Shown: positions 13,638-23,866 of the stretch, piece by piece
Numbering within the stretch: the stretch's first letter is position 1
Layout: the number at the start of each line of letters is the position of its first letter
Source: Juglans regia
Taxonomy: Eukaryota > Streptophyta > Magnoliopsida > Fagales > Juglandaceae
Reading direction: 5' to 3'
Assembly: GCF_001411555.2 (NCBI RefSeq)
Contig: NC_049910.1
Span: 33,017,150-33,081,149, forward strand
Length of the DNA stretch: 64,000 bases
Position numbers and translations under genes: made by a program
The notes under the pieces: generated by a model
Database searches by the model: none
Seen by the model: only the letters and a program-made list of their open reading frames with translations
Told to the model about the DNA's origin: nothing

Positions 13638-15540
13638 ATGGTATGTCTTGAAGAAGTTGCTAGTCTAGCAAATAAAGAAGCATATAGAGAAAATAAATCA
13701 GACATCAATCTATTTGTTGATCTAAGCCAATATGAGATGGTCTCATTGCATAAAAAATACATTCAACCCAAAGTAATTAAGGGTAAAATGTCGAAAGAAG
13801 ATGAATCAACTGAAGTATCTAGTGAGGGTGAGGGCGACTGGTCAAGCAAAACTAATAGTGAATGAATTTCAAATAGATATTTTTGTAAGTATCATTCTTA
13901 TAAACATCCGTAACGTTTGTTCGAATAATAATTTATTACAATTTCGAGCAAATATACCTCCTAAACGCAAAGCAACACGTGCTTCATCCACATCCATTAC
14001 CGACTCCCTGTGTGGTTCACATGCCATCAATAGTGGGCCAACATACCAAACCCAAAATAAGGTATTTTATTAAATTAAATAACACATTTTATGCTCAATT
14101 TAAGTAATATATATAAAATAGAATAACTTAATTAAAATATATGCTTTAATTACTGTATATATAGTTGTTCTAAGCCAACGCTGAGGTCGAGGCACTATAA
14201 GAGGTGTTTGCATAGAGAAAATAAGGAAAGTAGGTAAAATTAAAGTTGATATTTCTGATTATCACATCGGTGGTTCCGAAGATTCCGCAGTGTGGCTTGC
14301 TTCTTATGTTGGTACGCTTACTAGCACGTATGTATCGATGACTACATCCTTCTAGGCTAAAGTTTCCCAATATGTGAAATACCATATCAAAAATAGTTGC
14401 TTGGTAATAAGTTACATTCCAATAAATTAAGTATAACATGTTAATTTAAAATTACTTTATATTTATATTAATTGTTTATAATTTTTGAAAGGATGAGTTT
14501 GAACTTAATTTTGGCCAACGAGATGATTGATTAACGGTTGAGGAATTGATGTCGAATGCATTTCGGAAGTACAAAGGTCGATGTCATGCACACTATCAGA
14601 AGTTCAATACTACAACAGAGGCGCACCAAAATCCATTCCAAGCAATGCCACCAAACGAATGGGAGAATGTTTCCGATATGTTTAAAGATCTTACTTATCA
14701 GGTAATTTCGCTGCTATCTTTTTTTAATAGTATATGATTTATGTATTAAACATATAGGCATAATATTTTTTTTAGCAACAGAGTACTGTGAACAAAGCAA
14801 ATAGATCAAATTTGATGATACACCATCATGCGGGTTTTCAATCTTTTCATCCTTTGTCTAAAAAATTGGTAAGTTATTATAGTTTCCGTTAAATATTAAC
14901 ATATAATACATTTTTATGATTTAAGTTCTGATATAGATTTCCTTTTGCGGGAAAAAGAAAATCATGTTGACTATGATTTGACCCAATTGTATATTAAAAC
15001 ACATAAAAATCGTGATGGTGTTTGGACTAGTCCCAAAACAGATGCAAATTATGTAAGTTTAAATTTCTTTAATTCCATTGTCTAATAATATTTTTGTTAC
15101 TTATACTAACTTTAATTTTTTGTTTTTGTAGGAAAAGATGATATCTCTTAAGGAAACTGCTGCGGATTCATATGATGAATCATCTGTCAATGATGCTCAA
15201 ATCATTTCTTAAGTTCTTGGATCACATTCTGGATATTTGAGGGGGTTAGGACATTGCATAAATCCATCCCCAACATCATCATTCTCTTCTCGAGCTAGAT
15301 TGAATGACGACAAAACTAAGGAATTGGTGGAAGCAACACTTAAGATAGAACGATTGAGGTCCAAGGAAAAATAGTTGCTAACCCGATTAGATCAAGTACC
15401 GGTTTTGAGGCGAGAATATATGAGAACATGTAGAAGAGATTGGAGGTTGAGGTACAAAAAGTGTTTGAATAGGTTCAATCAATAATGTCCCAAAACCCTA
15501 TGTCACCACCACAATCTTAAAATTTATTTTTTCTTTAATT
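13638..15540 (+). pseudogene. CACTA PttA/En-Spm-type transposase, degenerate
   Basis: Plus-strand exon-like blocks in order: 13954-14062 (IPPKRKATRASSTSITDSL), 14172-14412 (RGVCIEKIRKVGKIKVDISD ... SQYVKYHIKNSCLV), 14546-14700 (AFRKYKGRCHAHYQKFNTTT ... PPNEWENVSDMFKDLTYQ), 14776-14868 (STVNKANRSNLMIHHHAGF), about 14940-15053 (DLTQLYIKTHKNRDGVWTSP) and 15132-15480 (EKMISLKETAADSYDESSVN, then a coiled-coil-like end). This is the plant PttA/Transposase_24 family. In-frame stops (for example after NDAQIIS near 15212 and in the coiled coil) mark it as dead. The block at 13638-13865 is upstream and not identified. Confidence 0.85.
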
Positions 15541-16112
15541 GTCTTTCTATTATGATGTTCCAAAACATTTGAACAATTGTGATGTTTGAATTAAAAATTG
15601 TGTAATATTATTATGGTAGTTTTAATTAAATTCTGTTATGTATAATTAATACCGTTCGAATGGTTAATTACCATTTATAAATCCATTCAAACAAAAAATG
15701 ACCAATTCGAACAAAAATTAACATATTCGAACAACAACCGAGAAATACAATCCGTACATCCGTTCGAACAATAAAATATTTGTTCGAACAACATTAATAT
15801 ACAAAACTTCGTTTGAACTAACATAATTTCTGAAAATAAAATATCTTTTCAAATGGACATAATTTATGTTCGAACACAAGTCATTTGGGACGAAATTAGT
15901 TCATCTAAAAAAAACCGTTTGAATAGTTTCGACTGGTTTTGCCCAATTTCGTCTCTAAAAATCATTTTTTGAGACCTCTCCAAAACCTTTTGAGACAGTC
16001 TTTTCGAGACAAAATTGAGATAAAATTTGTCATCTCCAAAAAAATTTCCGGACAAAAATTGAGTTTTTTGAGATAAAATTTTTTGTCTCAATAAACCCAA
16101 TCTCTTGTAGTG

Positions 16113-16256
16113 GAATAGTGGTATTTTGTGGGTCCCATTACGATAGGTTTAAATTTTTTAGGTTGAGTTAAGTTTAATTTTTTAGGTTGAAATGTATGAA
16201 ATAGATTGAGATAAGTATAATTTTTTTATGAGAAGTTGAAAAAGTAATTATGAATC
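16113..16256 (+). repeat. Right piece of MITE interrupted by the CACTA element
   Basis: Contains AGGTTGAGTTAAGTTTAA and ATGAGAAGTTGAAAAAGTAA, matching the sibling copy at 51840-52035 on the opposite strand. The first three bases are the CACTA target duplication. Confidence 0.75.
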
Positions 16257-16572
16257 CTATCAATAATTGATTTGAAATTAATTGAATTTGGTTCAATAAC
16301 CAAAAAACCTTACGATGGAAATTAGACCTGGTCCACGATCTTCTCTTCCTGATAGGATAATTTATTATCACAAGTTAATAATAAGGCCTCCTATATTAAC
16401 ACAAAATAAATATAGGAGGACTTTAATTAAATTTATCCATCAGGGGCACCGGCCATGCATGCGTCCATCCTCCCATGTAAGATGTCATTTTCATTCAGAA
16501 ATTTCTTTATTTATATTAATTTAAGTGGCCCATGAACCATTGAATATGTTAAATTCATGCGTTAGTTCAACG

Positions 16573-16616
<44 letters not shown>
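16573..16616. repeat. (AT)n microsatellite
   Basis: About 22 uninterrupted AT units. Confidence 0.95.
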
Positions 16617-16618
<2 letters not shown>

Positions 16619-16654
16619 CATAATGAAGTGCGTGGCTGGCCTGTTTCATCTCAT

Positions 16655-16797
16655 ACTATTAGATCGGTGCATGATATACGGGATTCTTATTTTGTTGTTT
16701 CCGATGGATCTTCTTGAATTCATCATCACTGACCGCCCCAGTGTCTTCGAGGAAATCAACCTTTTCATATTCCTCGTTAATTTCTATCTGCATCATA
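16655..16797 (-). other. Orphan exon-like reading frame
   Basis: On the minus strand an open frame of about 46 codons follows an acceptor-like TGCAG and reads EINEEYEKVDFLEDTGAVSD and then DEFKKIHRKQQNKNPVYHAP before a stop. The composition is acidic then basic and looks protein-like rather than random in this AT-rich region, but I do not recognise it. It could be a relic exon of a lost gene. Confidence 0.25.
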
Positions 16798-16840
16798 TAT
16801 ATATATATATATATTGATCATTTTCTGCATCATGTAATAG

Positions 16841-16876
<36 letters not shown>

Positions 16877-17173
16877 AAATGCAGCAATATTTATGATTAA
16901 TTAAATTAATATGTTGAAATATTAAACAATGTATGCCATGTCTTGACTTGGTTCTTTAATATAATTAATACATGACATTGATGACATTGATCAGGTGGAA
17001 TGAATAAGTCTAGTCTTTACAATTCTCGTAATTGCTAGCTACTGAACGAATAATAATGATATTTACTATATATATAACACTTTTTTTCAATTTTTTTTTT
17101 TTACACCAATTACTAATGTAATAGGGCTACATATATGCATGCATGCATCATAATTTCAAAAAAGGCACCATAA

Positions 17174-17381
17174 GGTTCCGTTTAGATGGTAAAAATATTT
17201 CATTTAATCTCATCATGATTATAATTTTTTTAAATTTTCACACAAAATATAATAAACAATTCAACTTTTTCAAATCTCAAAATAATAATAATATTTAAAA
17301 ATAATATTCTAACAATATTTTATTCAACTTTTAACTTTCATATAAAATTATCTCATCTCATCTCACTAGCCAAACCGCATC
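17174..17381. mobile_element. Tourist-like MITE (family 1), copy 1
   Basis: 208 bp with TAA on both sides (17171-17173 and 17382-17384). Ends are GGTTCCGTTTAGATGG and, inward from the right, GATGCGGTTTGGCTAG. The interior has the family hallmark AACAATATTTTATTCAAC and TCTCATCTCATCTCA. Confidence 0.75.
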
Positions 17382-18263
17382 TAAATCTTTGTATTTTCTT
17401 AATTTTGTAAGCCTTCAAATTTAAAATATATAGAATTATAAAAAGAGTTACATATACATATATATATATATATATAATTTTTTGATAGCTAGTAAATGAC
17501 TAGGTCAAATATAATTTCTTTAACCTCGGGCATATCTTTATGCTATTAATTATTATATCGTAGTGGATCAGCGAGAACCAGGAGGCAGGAAGCAAAAACT
17601 AGCTGCAGTCGGCATGCAGATAAGTTGGAAACTGGGGGTAATTATTCAATTAATTAAACGGAAATGTTATATATATATATATTGAAAAATGATAGTTACA
17701 ATGGTAAGTACTGTACAATTATTTTAAAAAAATGAATAAATAAAAAATTTATATAAAAATAAATAAATTTTATAATAATATATTCTACTCTTTTCAGTAC
17801 AACTGCACGATGTTTGAACATTAACATTACTATATATATATATATATATATATATAATCCTTTCCAGTTGTATTGCACATGTTAGGATACTGTTCTTTTT
17901 TAAAATATTTGACAGACACTGTATTTGCATAGCATATGCATAAAATCTGCAGAAAAGATCACATTCATGGACCCAATAAAACCTGAGAGTTAAAAAGAAA
18001 TTAGGAATGAATAAATTGATATAGGCAGGCGGTCTCATTTTAACTTTTAAGAAAGCAACAGACATTAGGTGCTACAGTTTCTTGGTTGTTTCTTCTCATA
18101 AAGTGATATAAGCACTCTCACACCAGGTCAACATTTGGGCTTTGGCAAAGCCGACGATGAAATGCTCATGTGCTTTTCTTGGAAAAAATCATACGTGAAA
18201 CGCGTGAATGGTTATACCCTTGATCCCCCTTTCTTGGAAACTCCCCGGTTTCTCTTCACAGAA
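17382..18263. other. Intergenic, upstream of the kinase gene
   Basis: AT-rich with (TA)n tracts (about 17458-17475 and 17829-17855). It presumably contains the kinase promoter. TTCTCTTCACAG ending at 18261 looks like a 3' splice site, so a leader intron is possible. Confidence 0.4.
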
Positions 18264-18314
18264 ATGATGAATACCATACAGAAAACCTTCTGCAACCTAA
18301 CAATGGATCTTTGA
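18264..18314 (+). promoter_or_regulatory. Upstream ORF overlapping the kinase start codon
   Basis: ATG at 18264 opens a 16-codon frame (MMNTIQKTFCNLTMDL) ending with TGA at 18312-18314. The A of this stop is the A of the kinase ATG (TGATG). The uORF start has G at -3, whereas the kinase ATG has T at -3 and G at +4, so scanning ribosomes would be expected to read the uORF first. It matters only if transcription starts upstream of 18264. Confidence 0.6.
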
Positions 18315-19675
18315 TGGAGGACAGGAAAGCAAATATAATTGCTGTTACAACAGTGATTGCCCTCATCATTCTTATCGTTGTTGCTCGTGTCTGTCTCAAG
18401 CTTTCTAAAGCTTTTTTCCTCATTTGTGGGGCAGGTATTGCAGTGATCCTTGCTGTCCTTGCATACCTAATAATTAGACGCCAATATAATCGCAGTAGAA
18501 AGTTTTTGGAGTCTAAGTTGGTGTCAGAAGGCCGAGAGCTTCGTATAGAGTATAGTTTTCTTAGGAAAGTTGCTGGGGTTCCGACAAAGTTTCGATACAA
18601 GGAGCTCGAGGAAGCAACAGATAATTTCCAGTCATTTCTCGGCCAAGGAGCTTCTGCCACCGTTTTCAAAGGGATCCTAAATGATGGCACTGCTGTTGCG
18701 GTGAAACGGATTAATGGAGAGGAGCGAGGGGAGAAGGAGTTCAGATCGGAAGTTGCAGCCATTGCAAATGTGCAACATGTAAATCTCTTGCATCTTCTTG
18801 GCTACTGTTGTAATCCTGGGGAGCCTCGCTTCCTTGTCTATGAGTTCATCCCAAATGGTTCTTTGGATTGTTGGATCTTTACTCGAAAGGAAAGCTTGAA
18901 CCGGCGTGGGGGGTGCTTGCCGTGGAATTTACGGTATAGAGTCGCCATTGATATTGCCAAGGCACTATCTTACCTCCATCACGATTGCCGGTCAAGGATC
19001 TTACACCTTGATGTAAAGCCAGAAAATATACTTCTTGATGAGAATTATAGAGGAATTGTTGCAGATTTTGGTCTCTCAAAGCTTATGGGAAAAGATCAGA
19101 GTAGAGTTGTGACAACACTCCGGGGGACGAAAGGTTACTTGGCCCCAGAATGGCTATTGGAGCAAGGAGTTTCAGAAAAATCTGACATCTACAGTTATGG
19201 GATGGTTCTTCTAGAGATGATTGGAGGCTGCAGAAATGTTTCCTTGATAGAAGATGGCAAGGACAGATCTGAAAGGAAATGGAAATATTTCCCAAAAATG
19301 GTGAATGAGAAAATGAGAGAAGGGAAGCTTATGGAAGTCGTTGACCGGAGGCTAGTAGAAGGTGGAGGCATTGATGAGAAAGAGGTAAGAAGAATGGTTT
19401 ATGTAGCTTTGTGGTGCATACAAGAGAGGGCAAGGCTGAGGCCTAGCATGGCTCGTGTGGTTGAGATGCTCGAGGGTCGGGTGGCCGTGGAGGAGCCACC
19501 GGAAACCCGAATGATCATTGTTGATTTACTGTCAATAGATGATCAAAATCAGCGGCCAAATCATCATGGACATAACAGGCGACATGTTCCTGCAATGGCA
19601 GCACACCTTGTTGACAGTGATCTTCCAACCACATCTACACACTCGTTTGCAATGTCAGTTCTGTCTCCTCGGTAG
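18314..19675 (+). CDS. Receptor-like protein kinase, At5g20050-like
   Basis: Intronless, 453 residues from the ATG at 18314. Two hydrophobic segments (about 8-28 and 33-54) are followed by a basic juxtamembrane stretch, with no sizeable extracellular domain. The kinase domain has a Gly loop GQGASATVFKG (110-120), VAVK lysine K131, catalytic HLDVKPEN (231-238) with D233, DFG 251-253 and APE 277-279. HLD instead of HRD makes it a non-RD kinase. The LHLDVKPENILLD block, FRYKELEEATDNF and overall length match the probable receptor-like kinase At5g20050. It is predicted to be a plasma-membrane Ser/Thr kinase; its ligand and pathway are unknown. The acyl-protein-thioesterase-like gene follows on the same strand, an order I recall from Arabidopsis. 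The leader carries a uORF overlapping this start. Confidence 0.95.
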   Translation: MEDRKANIIAVTTVIALIILIVVARVCLKLSKAFFLICGAGIAVILAVLAYLIIRRQYNRSRKFLESKLVSEGRELRIEYSFLRKVAGVPTKFRYKELEEATDNFQSFLGQGASATVFKGILNDGTAVAVKRINGEERGEKEFRSEVAAIANVQHVNLLHLLGYCCNPGEPRFLVYEFIPNGSLDCWIFTRKESLNRRGGCLPWNLRYRVAIDIAKALSYLHHDCRSRILHLDVKPENILLDENYRGIVADFGLSKLMGKDQSRVVTTLRGTKGYLAPEWLLEQGVSEKSDIYSYGMVLLEMIGGCRNVSLIEDGKDRSERKWKYFPKMVNEKMREGKLMEVVDRRLVEGGGIDEKEVRRMVYVALWCIQERARLRPSMARVVEMLEGRVAVEEPPETRMIIVDLLSIDDQNQRPNHHGHNRRHVPAMAAHLVDSDLPTTSTHSFAMSVLSPR

Positions 19676-20027
19676 CTCCAAGAATGTGGGGGAAATTAAG
19701 CTACCTTCCTCTCCCTTATCAGGATTCTTAACTTCATTGATTTGGTTGATCAAAGGTATATATAATCTTTATCATGTGTCTTGTTCTTGGCAAATATTTT
19801 GCACAGTGTATGATAATTTGTTGCATATTTCTTTTTGTTTCCCTACAGATCAGGAAAACTTCCTTAGATATCTGCATGATATTAATGCATTTTTTTTTTT
19901 GGTCCCCGGCCACCAAAATATTACCAAATCAGGTATTTGAGGCATGCACAGCCTCACATGCATCTGATCTCGTACTGAAATTTCCAATGGTGTTGATTAA
20001 GGAGTCCGACCTTTCCGGTAAAAAAAA

Positions 20028-20190
20028 TGATTTGTATAAGTTCCAAATAGATAAGTCTCATATAAGTCCTTGTAAAAAAGTAGATTTCACCTTAAAAAAG
20101 TGTAAAAAAACTATTCTTTATTAGTGGGATCTATTTTTTTACAAAAGACTTATATGAAGCTTGTCTATTTGAAACTTGTATCTAACATTA
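20028..20190. mobile_element. Foldback (hairpin) MITE
   Basis: The left arm (AAGTTCCAAATAGATAAG, CATATAAGTCC, GTAAAAAAGTAGAT) is repeated in inverted order on the right (ATCTATTTTTTTAC, GACTTATATGAAGC, TTGTCTATTTGAAACTT). Arms are about 60 bp around a short loop. Confidence 0.7.
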
Positions 20191-20929
20191 CTCTTCCAGT
20201 AATTAAAAGCCTTCAAATAAAATTATTCTTTTTAAATATGTTCCATTTCCAAATATAATTATTCTCTGATCTTAGGATATATACTGACTCAAAATGTGGA
20301 TATGAACCAAATTGCGGCATTGACCTTCAGCTTCTACGTACGTACGTGTCTCATTTGGTGGCTTTAATTTTCAACAGGAAGAGTTGGTTTCGAAATTTTA
20401 TACTTTGCAATTAATCATCCGACTTTGACCGCAAATAGAGTTTAGATATTATTCAGTCAACTTGATCAATTTGTGGAGAACATGAGGGTAGGAATAATAT
20501 ATAAAACTGTAGTACTTGGAAGAAAAATACAATTAGAAATTTAGAACATTTCAACCCAAAAAATTAGATAAAAGTCTTCTTCGATCGGGCCGGGTTCTTT
20601 CCTTTTCTTGATCTGTTTTCTCGTCTACCAAACGATGGATACGGGAGTACTACATGATACGGAAAGAATTGATCACTTCTAGCTAGATTAGTCAGAGTGA
20701 TTTAATTAATAGAACCTTATCATGATGATCACTCATGAAACTAAAACTGAAAACTTTGGTGAAGGATTCATGACCTTAATTTTCCCCGAGTAGCACAAAT
20801 TAACATGCATGATTTACAAGCATATATCTATCTACATATATATACATATATATATATATATAAATATATATTATATATCAATATAAACTTGGTGATCTGT
20901 TTACGTTATTCATGTGTAAAAAACACCCT

Positions 20930-21101
20930 GCATTTGAATGTTAAATTAAATTGAGATGATAAAATATTGTTAGAATATTATTTTTTAATATTATTATTAT
21001 TTTGAGATTTAAAAAAGTTGAATTGCTTATTATATTTTGTGTTGAAATTTAAAAAAATTGTAATGATGAGTTGATATGAATTTAGAATCCAAATGTACCC
21101 T
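20930..21101. mobile_element. Tourist-like MITE (family 1), copy 2
   Basis: Opposite orientation to copy 1: ATATTATTTTTTAATATT and AAAAGTTGAATTGCTTATTA match the family core. The right end CCAAATGTACCCTAA fits a TAA flank; the left limit is approximate. Confidence 0.6.
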
Positions 21102-21151
21102 AATTACTACGTACATGTGTACGTATCATGTGTATTGTTTTTTAAAAAAAT

Positions 21152-21232
21152 TGTTAAAATAAAAATAAAAAATATTAAATTCACTACTTTGATCTATTGA
21201 TTTAAATTTACGAGACAATCGATGATTTAACT
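21152..21232 (+). repeat. Possible solo TRIM LTR
   Basis: Begins TGTTAAAATAAAAATAAA and ends ACGAGACAATCGATGATTTA, resembling the 77-79 bp terminal repeats of the element at 44529-44804. No primer-binding site follows. Confidence 0.4.
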
Positions 21233-21820
21233 TAATTGCATCTTATAGAAAGTGATAAAAAAAAATTGTTGCAGCTTGATTAATATAAACAGTTCATTGA
21301 GATGCATGTAAACATCATGAAATATTATAATTATGATCTAAAATCTTGAATCCAGGCAAAGAAGCAACAGTGAGAAAGGGTGTCATCATGACCAAGAGGT
21401 AGGTGCATGGTTTGAATTGTCAATTCAACCTTGTTCCTTCTAGCTCTACTCCAACTAATAGTCTAAAAATATAACGTCCAAATCAAGGATCGATCAAGGG
21501 TTATTTTGACCTTACATTTTTTTATTATCTTTGTTTTTTTTTTTAAAAAAAAATAGAGTTTTTATATAGTTTTAGGATACATTTGATTTGTGAAACAAAT
21601 GATCTATATATAGAATTATGAGTACTATTCCTATTGAAGAGATAACGACTGATTAATAGTGAGATGTGTGAATTTCTATATCATAAGGTCATTACAAAAA
21701 AATTAATCATAAGGTCATGTTGAAGCTTAATTGCAAAGAGAAAACAAGAATGAATTAATCCTTGTCTCTTGAGGATCATGTTGGATGTTGATTCGCCAAA
21801 ATGGATTTATGAATTTCTTA

Positions 21821-22022
21821 GGCATGGTTTAGTTTGGTAGATGAGATTATCTCATATCATATAATCATTATAACTTTTCTAAATTTTTATGTAAAATATA
21901 TAATAAACAATTTAACTTTTTAAAATCTTAAAATAAAAATAATATAAAAAAATAATATTATAACAATATTTTATTTAATTTTTAACTTTTATCTCATCTC
22001 ATCTATATAACCAAACAATGCA
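21821..22022. mobile_element. Tourist-like MITE (family 1), copy 3
   Basis: Ends GGCATGGTTTAGTTTGGTAG and, inward from the right, TGCATTGTTTGGTTATATAG. The interior shares the family core and the TCTCATCTCATCT motif. Confidence 0.7.
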
Positions 22023-22574
22023 TAAGAAATTAAATCTTCAAGAATGAATCCCTAACTAGGAATTAGATTGTAATTAACGATCAGCCAAATCCTTCGAGAG
22101 TCGTCATATTCCAAATAGAGTAAATGAATGGATTTATCTTATAAAAAAAATACTTATATATTTGTAATGAAAATAATTATTTTTTAAAACAATATTAAAT
22201 TTAACCTACAATTTAATTATTTTGCATAGATTTTTTTTATAATTTTGTGAGGATGAATAGTATATGTGCTACTTCATCTCGATATTTCTGACTTTCCAAA
22301 CACTTTGCGAAGAATATTACACCTATTTTTGTTTTTCGTTCTTGATAAATTTACATCTTTCGAATGTTAATTACACCTCACAAGTTCGAAAATATTGAGT
22401 AAGACTTGAAAAATAACTTTGGATTAAACAAATCACTTTCGAGCTTTATGAGCAATTCGTTTTTATTTTTATTTTTTTCTCTTTGGGCAGGCAACTAATT
22501 GGTTATCTATGGGTTGAACAAATATTTCCTTTTACTATGATCACTGGAGAAGTAATGTTATGGCCACGAGGATT

Positions 22575-22720
22575 TTACAAAATTAAATTCATAAATTGAC
22601 ATAATTTTATATGATATATGAGATTTATTTTACAACAATAGTAGGTACTTGATAATCTAACGAATCATATCAACTTATGTCAGTTTATAAATTTATTTTT
22701 GTAAAATTTTTTTGTAGCTA
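22575..22720. repeat. MITE family 2, degenerate copy
   Basis: AAATTCATAAATTGACATAA near the left and, inverted, ACTTATGTCAGTTTATAAAT near the right; resembles 27295-27425 and the fragment at the right edge of the window. Confidence 0.5.
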
Positions 22721-23200
22721 AAATATTTTTCTAATCTCTTTTCAATAAATATGATCATAACGTATGAGCGTTTTAGAACATTCTCAATTGATTCTTTATA
22801 ATTTTCTCTAAATTTTAGCTAAAAACACACTTTTTATAATTTTTTCTTAAATTTTACTCATATTTAGAAAATCTCATACATCTCATTTTTTATAATTTCT
22901 CTATTTTATTAAAATAATATTTTTTTATTATTTTTTATTATTATTTCTTTATCTTTAATTACTTCTTATAAAATATATATATATATAAAATAATTTAAAG
23001 AATGAACAATAACTCTTTAAATATAGAAAATTACTGTTTATATCTTAAACTTTTTTATTAAAATACACAAACTCTCTCTCGCACTTGATTTTTTCTGTTG
23101 GCAATCACGGTCGGTCCGTGCGTATAGCAAGTAGACATTGGACGGGCAAGTACGAAACGACAAAACACACTCCAACGAAGATACCAACGGAAGTCTGAGA

Positions 23201-23224
23201 ACAAACAGAGAGAGAGAGAGAGAG
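23201..23224. repeat. (GA)n tract in thioesterase leader/promoter
   Basis: About 12 GA units just upstream of the inferred noncoding leader exon. Confidence 0.9.
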
Positions 23225-23258
23225 TTTGTGTTGCGTCGGAGCCTGCACAGCGATCAAG
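23225..23258 (+). other. Noncoding first exon (5' leader) of the thioesterase gene
   Basis: Ends CAAG followed by GTTGGT (donor 23259-23260). The coding exon begins after TTATGCAG at 23580. The exon start is a guess; the donor/acceptor pair is inferred. Confidence 0.45.
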
Positions 23259-23642
23259 GTTGGTGTTAATTGTTTGATCTTTAGGAACCTATCAGTAATT
23301 CCTTCTCAATTCCTTCATTTCTGTCTCTGTTGCCTTACTGGCAGACTTGGAGTTAAAGTTTTGTTTATCGAGCGATTTTGTTTATATTGAATTTTTTTTA
23401 ACGTTGAATTGTGTGAGTAGTGGTAAGGAATTATTTCTTCTACTTATTTTGTGAAGTTATTTTCTTTTTCTGCCTCTGGGTTCTTGTCCTTTTCTTATTT
23501 TGGAGTTCGTGACCTTTCTATTAGTCTACACCTTTGGGTTTTGATGGAAAATGAAAACCTTTTGTGTTTCTGTTATGCAGGATCTGTTCTCTTTTCAATT
23601 ACTATAGCTAGCTTGGTTTGTGCAATTGTCTGCGAGGCTAAG

Positions 23643-23811
23643 ATGAGCTCTACTGGCCCTTCAGTGGGTTCTGGTTAGTTTAGTTCCCGTGCTCTTATTT
23701 CTTCGAATTGATAGAGATGACGTTGGTATTTCGTGCTACTCTGTTACACTCATATAGGCTATTTTGGCTGAATATAAGGGTTTTCCTTGTCTTACAAATG
23801 GCGTTTCTTTT

Positions 23812-23866
<55 letters not shown>

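Larger units (their letters stand above)
11228..16112 (+). mobile_element. CACTA (En/Spm) DNA transposon, 4.9 kb
   Basis: Left end CACTACAAGAAA at 11228 and right end complementary to CACTACAAGAG ending at 16112, flanked by GAA on both sides (11225-11227 and 16113-16115), the 3-bp duplication expected for CACTA. Subterminal regions (about 11320-11660 and 15640-15880) are full of TTCGAAC-type repeats, the usual binding-site clusters. Inside are a plus-strand PttA-type transposase relic and a minus-strand Transposase_32-like relic. Both carry stops, so the element looks non-autonomous now. Confidence 0.95.
19676..23200. other. Intergenic, AT-rich, several small repeats
   Basis: Kinase 3' region then 3.5 kb without a recognised gene. 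It holds a foldback element (20028-20190), (TA)n near 20840-20870, MITE copies (20930-21101, 21821-22022), a possible TRIM solo LTR (21152-21232) and a second MITE family (22575-22720). Confidence 0.5.

Noticed and set aside
18256..18762. Minus-strand frame opposite the kinase
   Set aside because: Antisense shadow of the kinase coding sequence.
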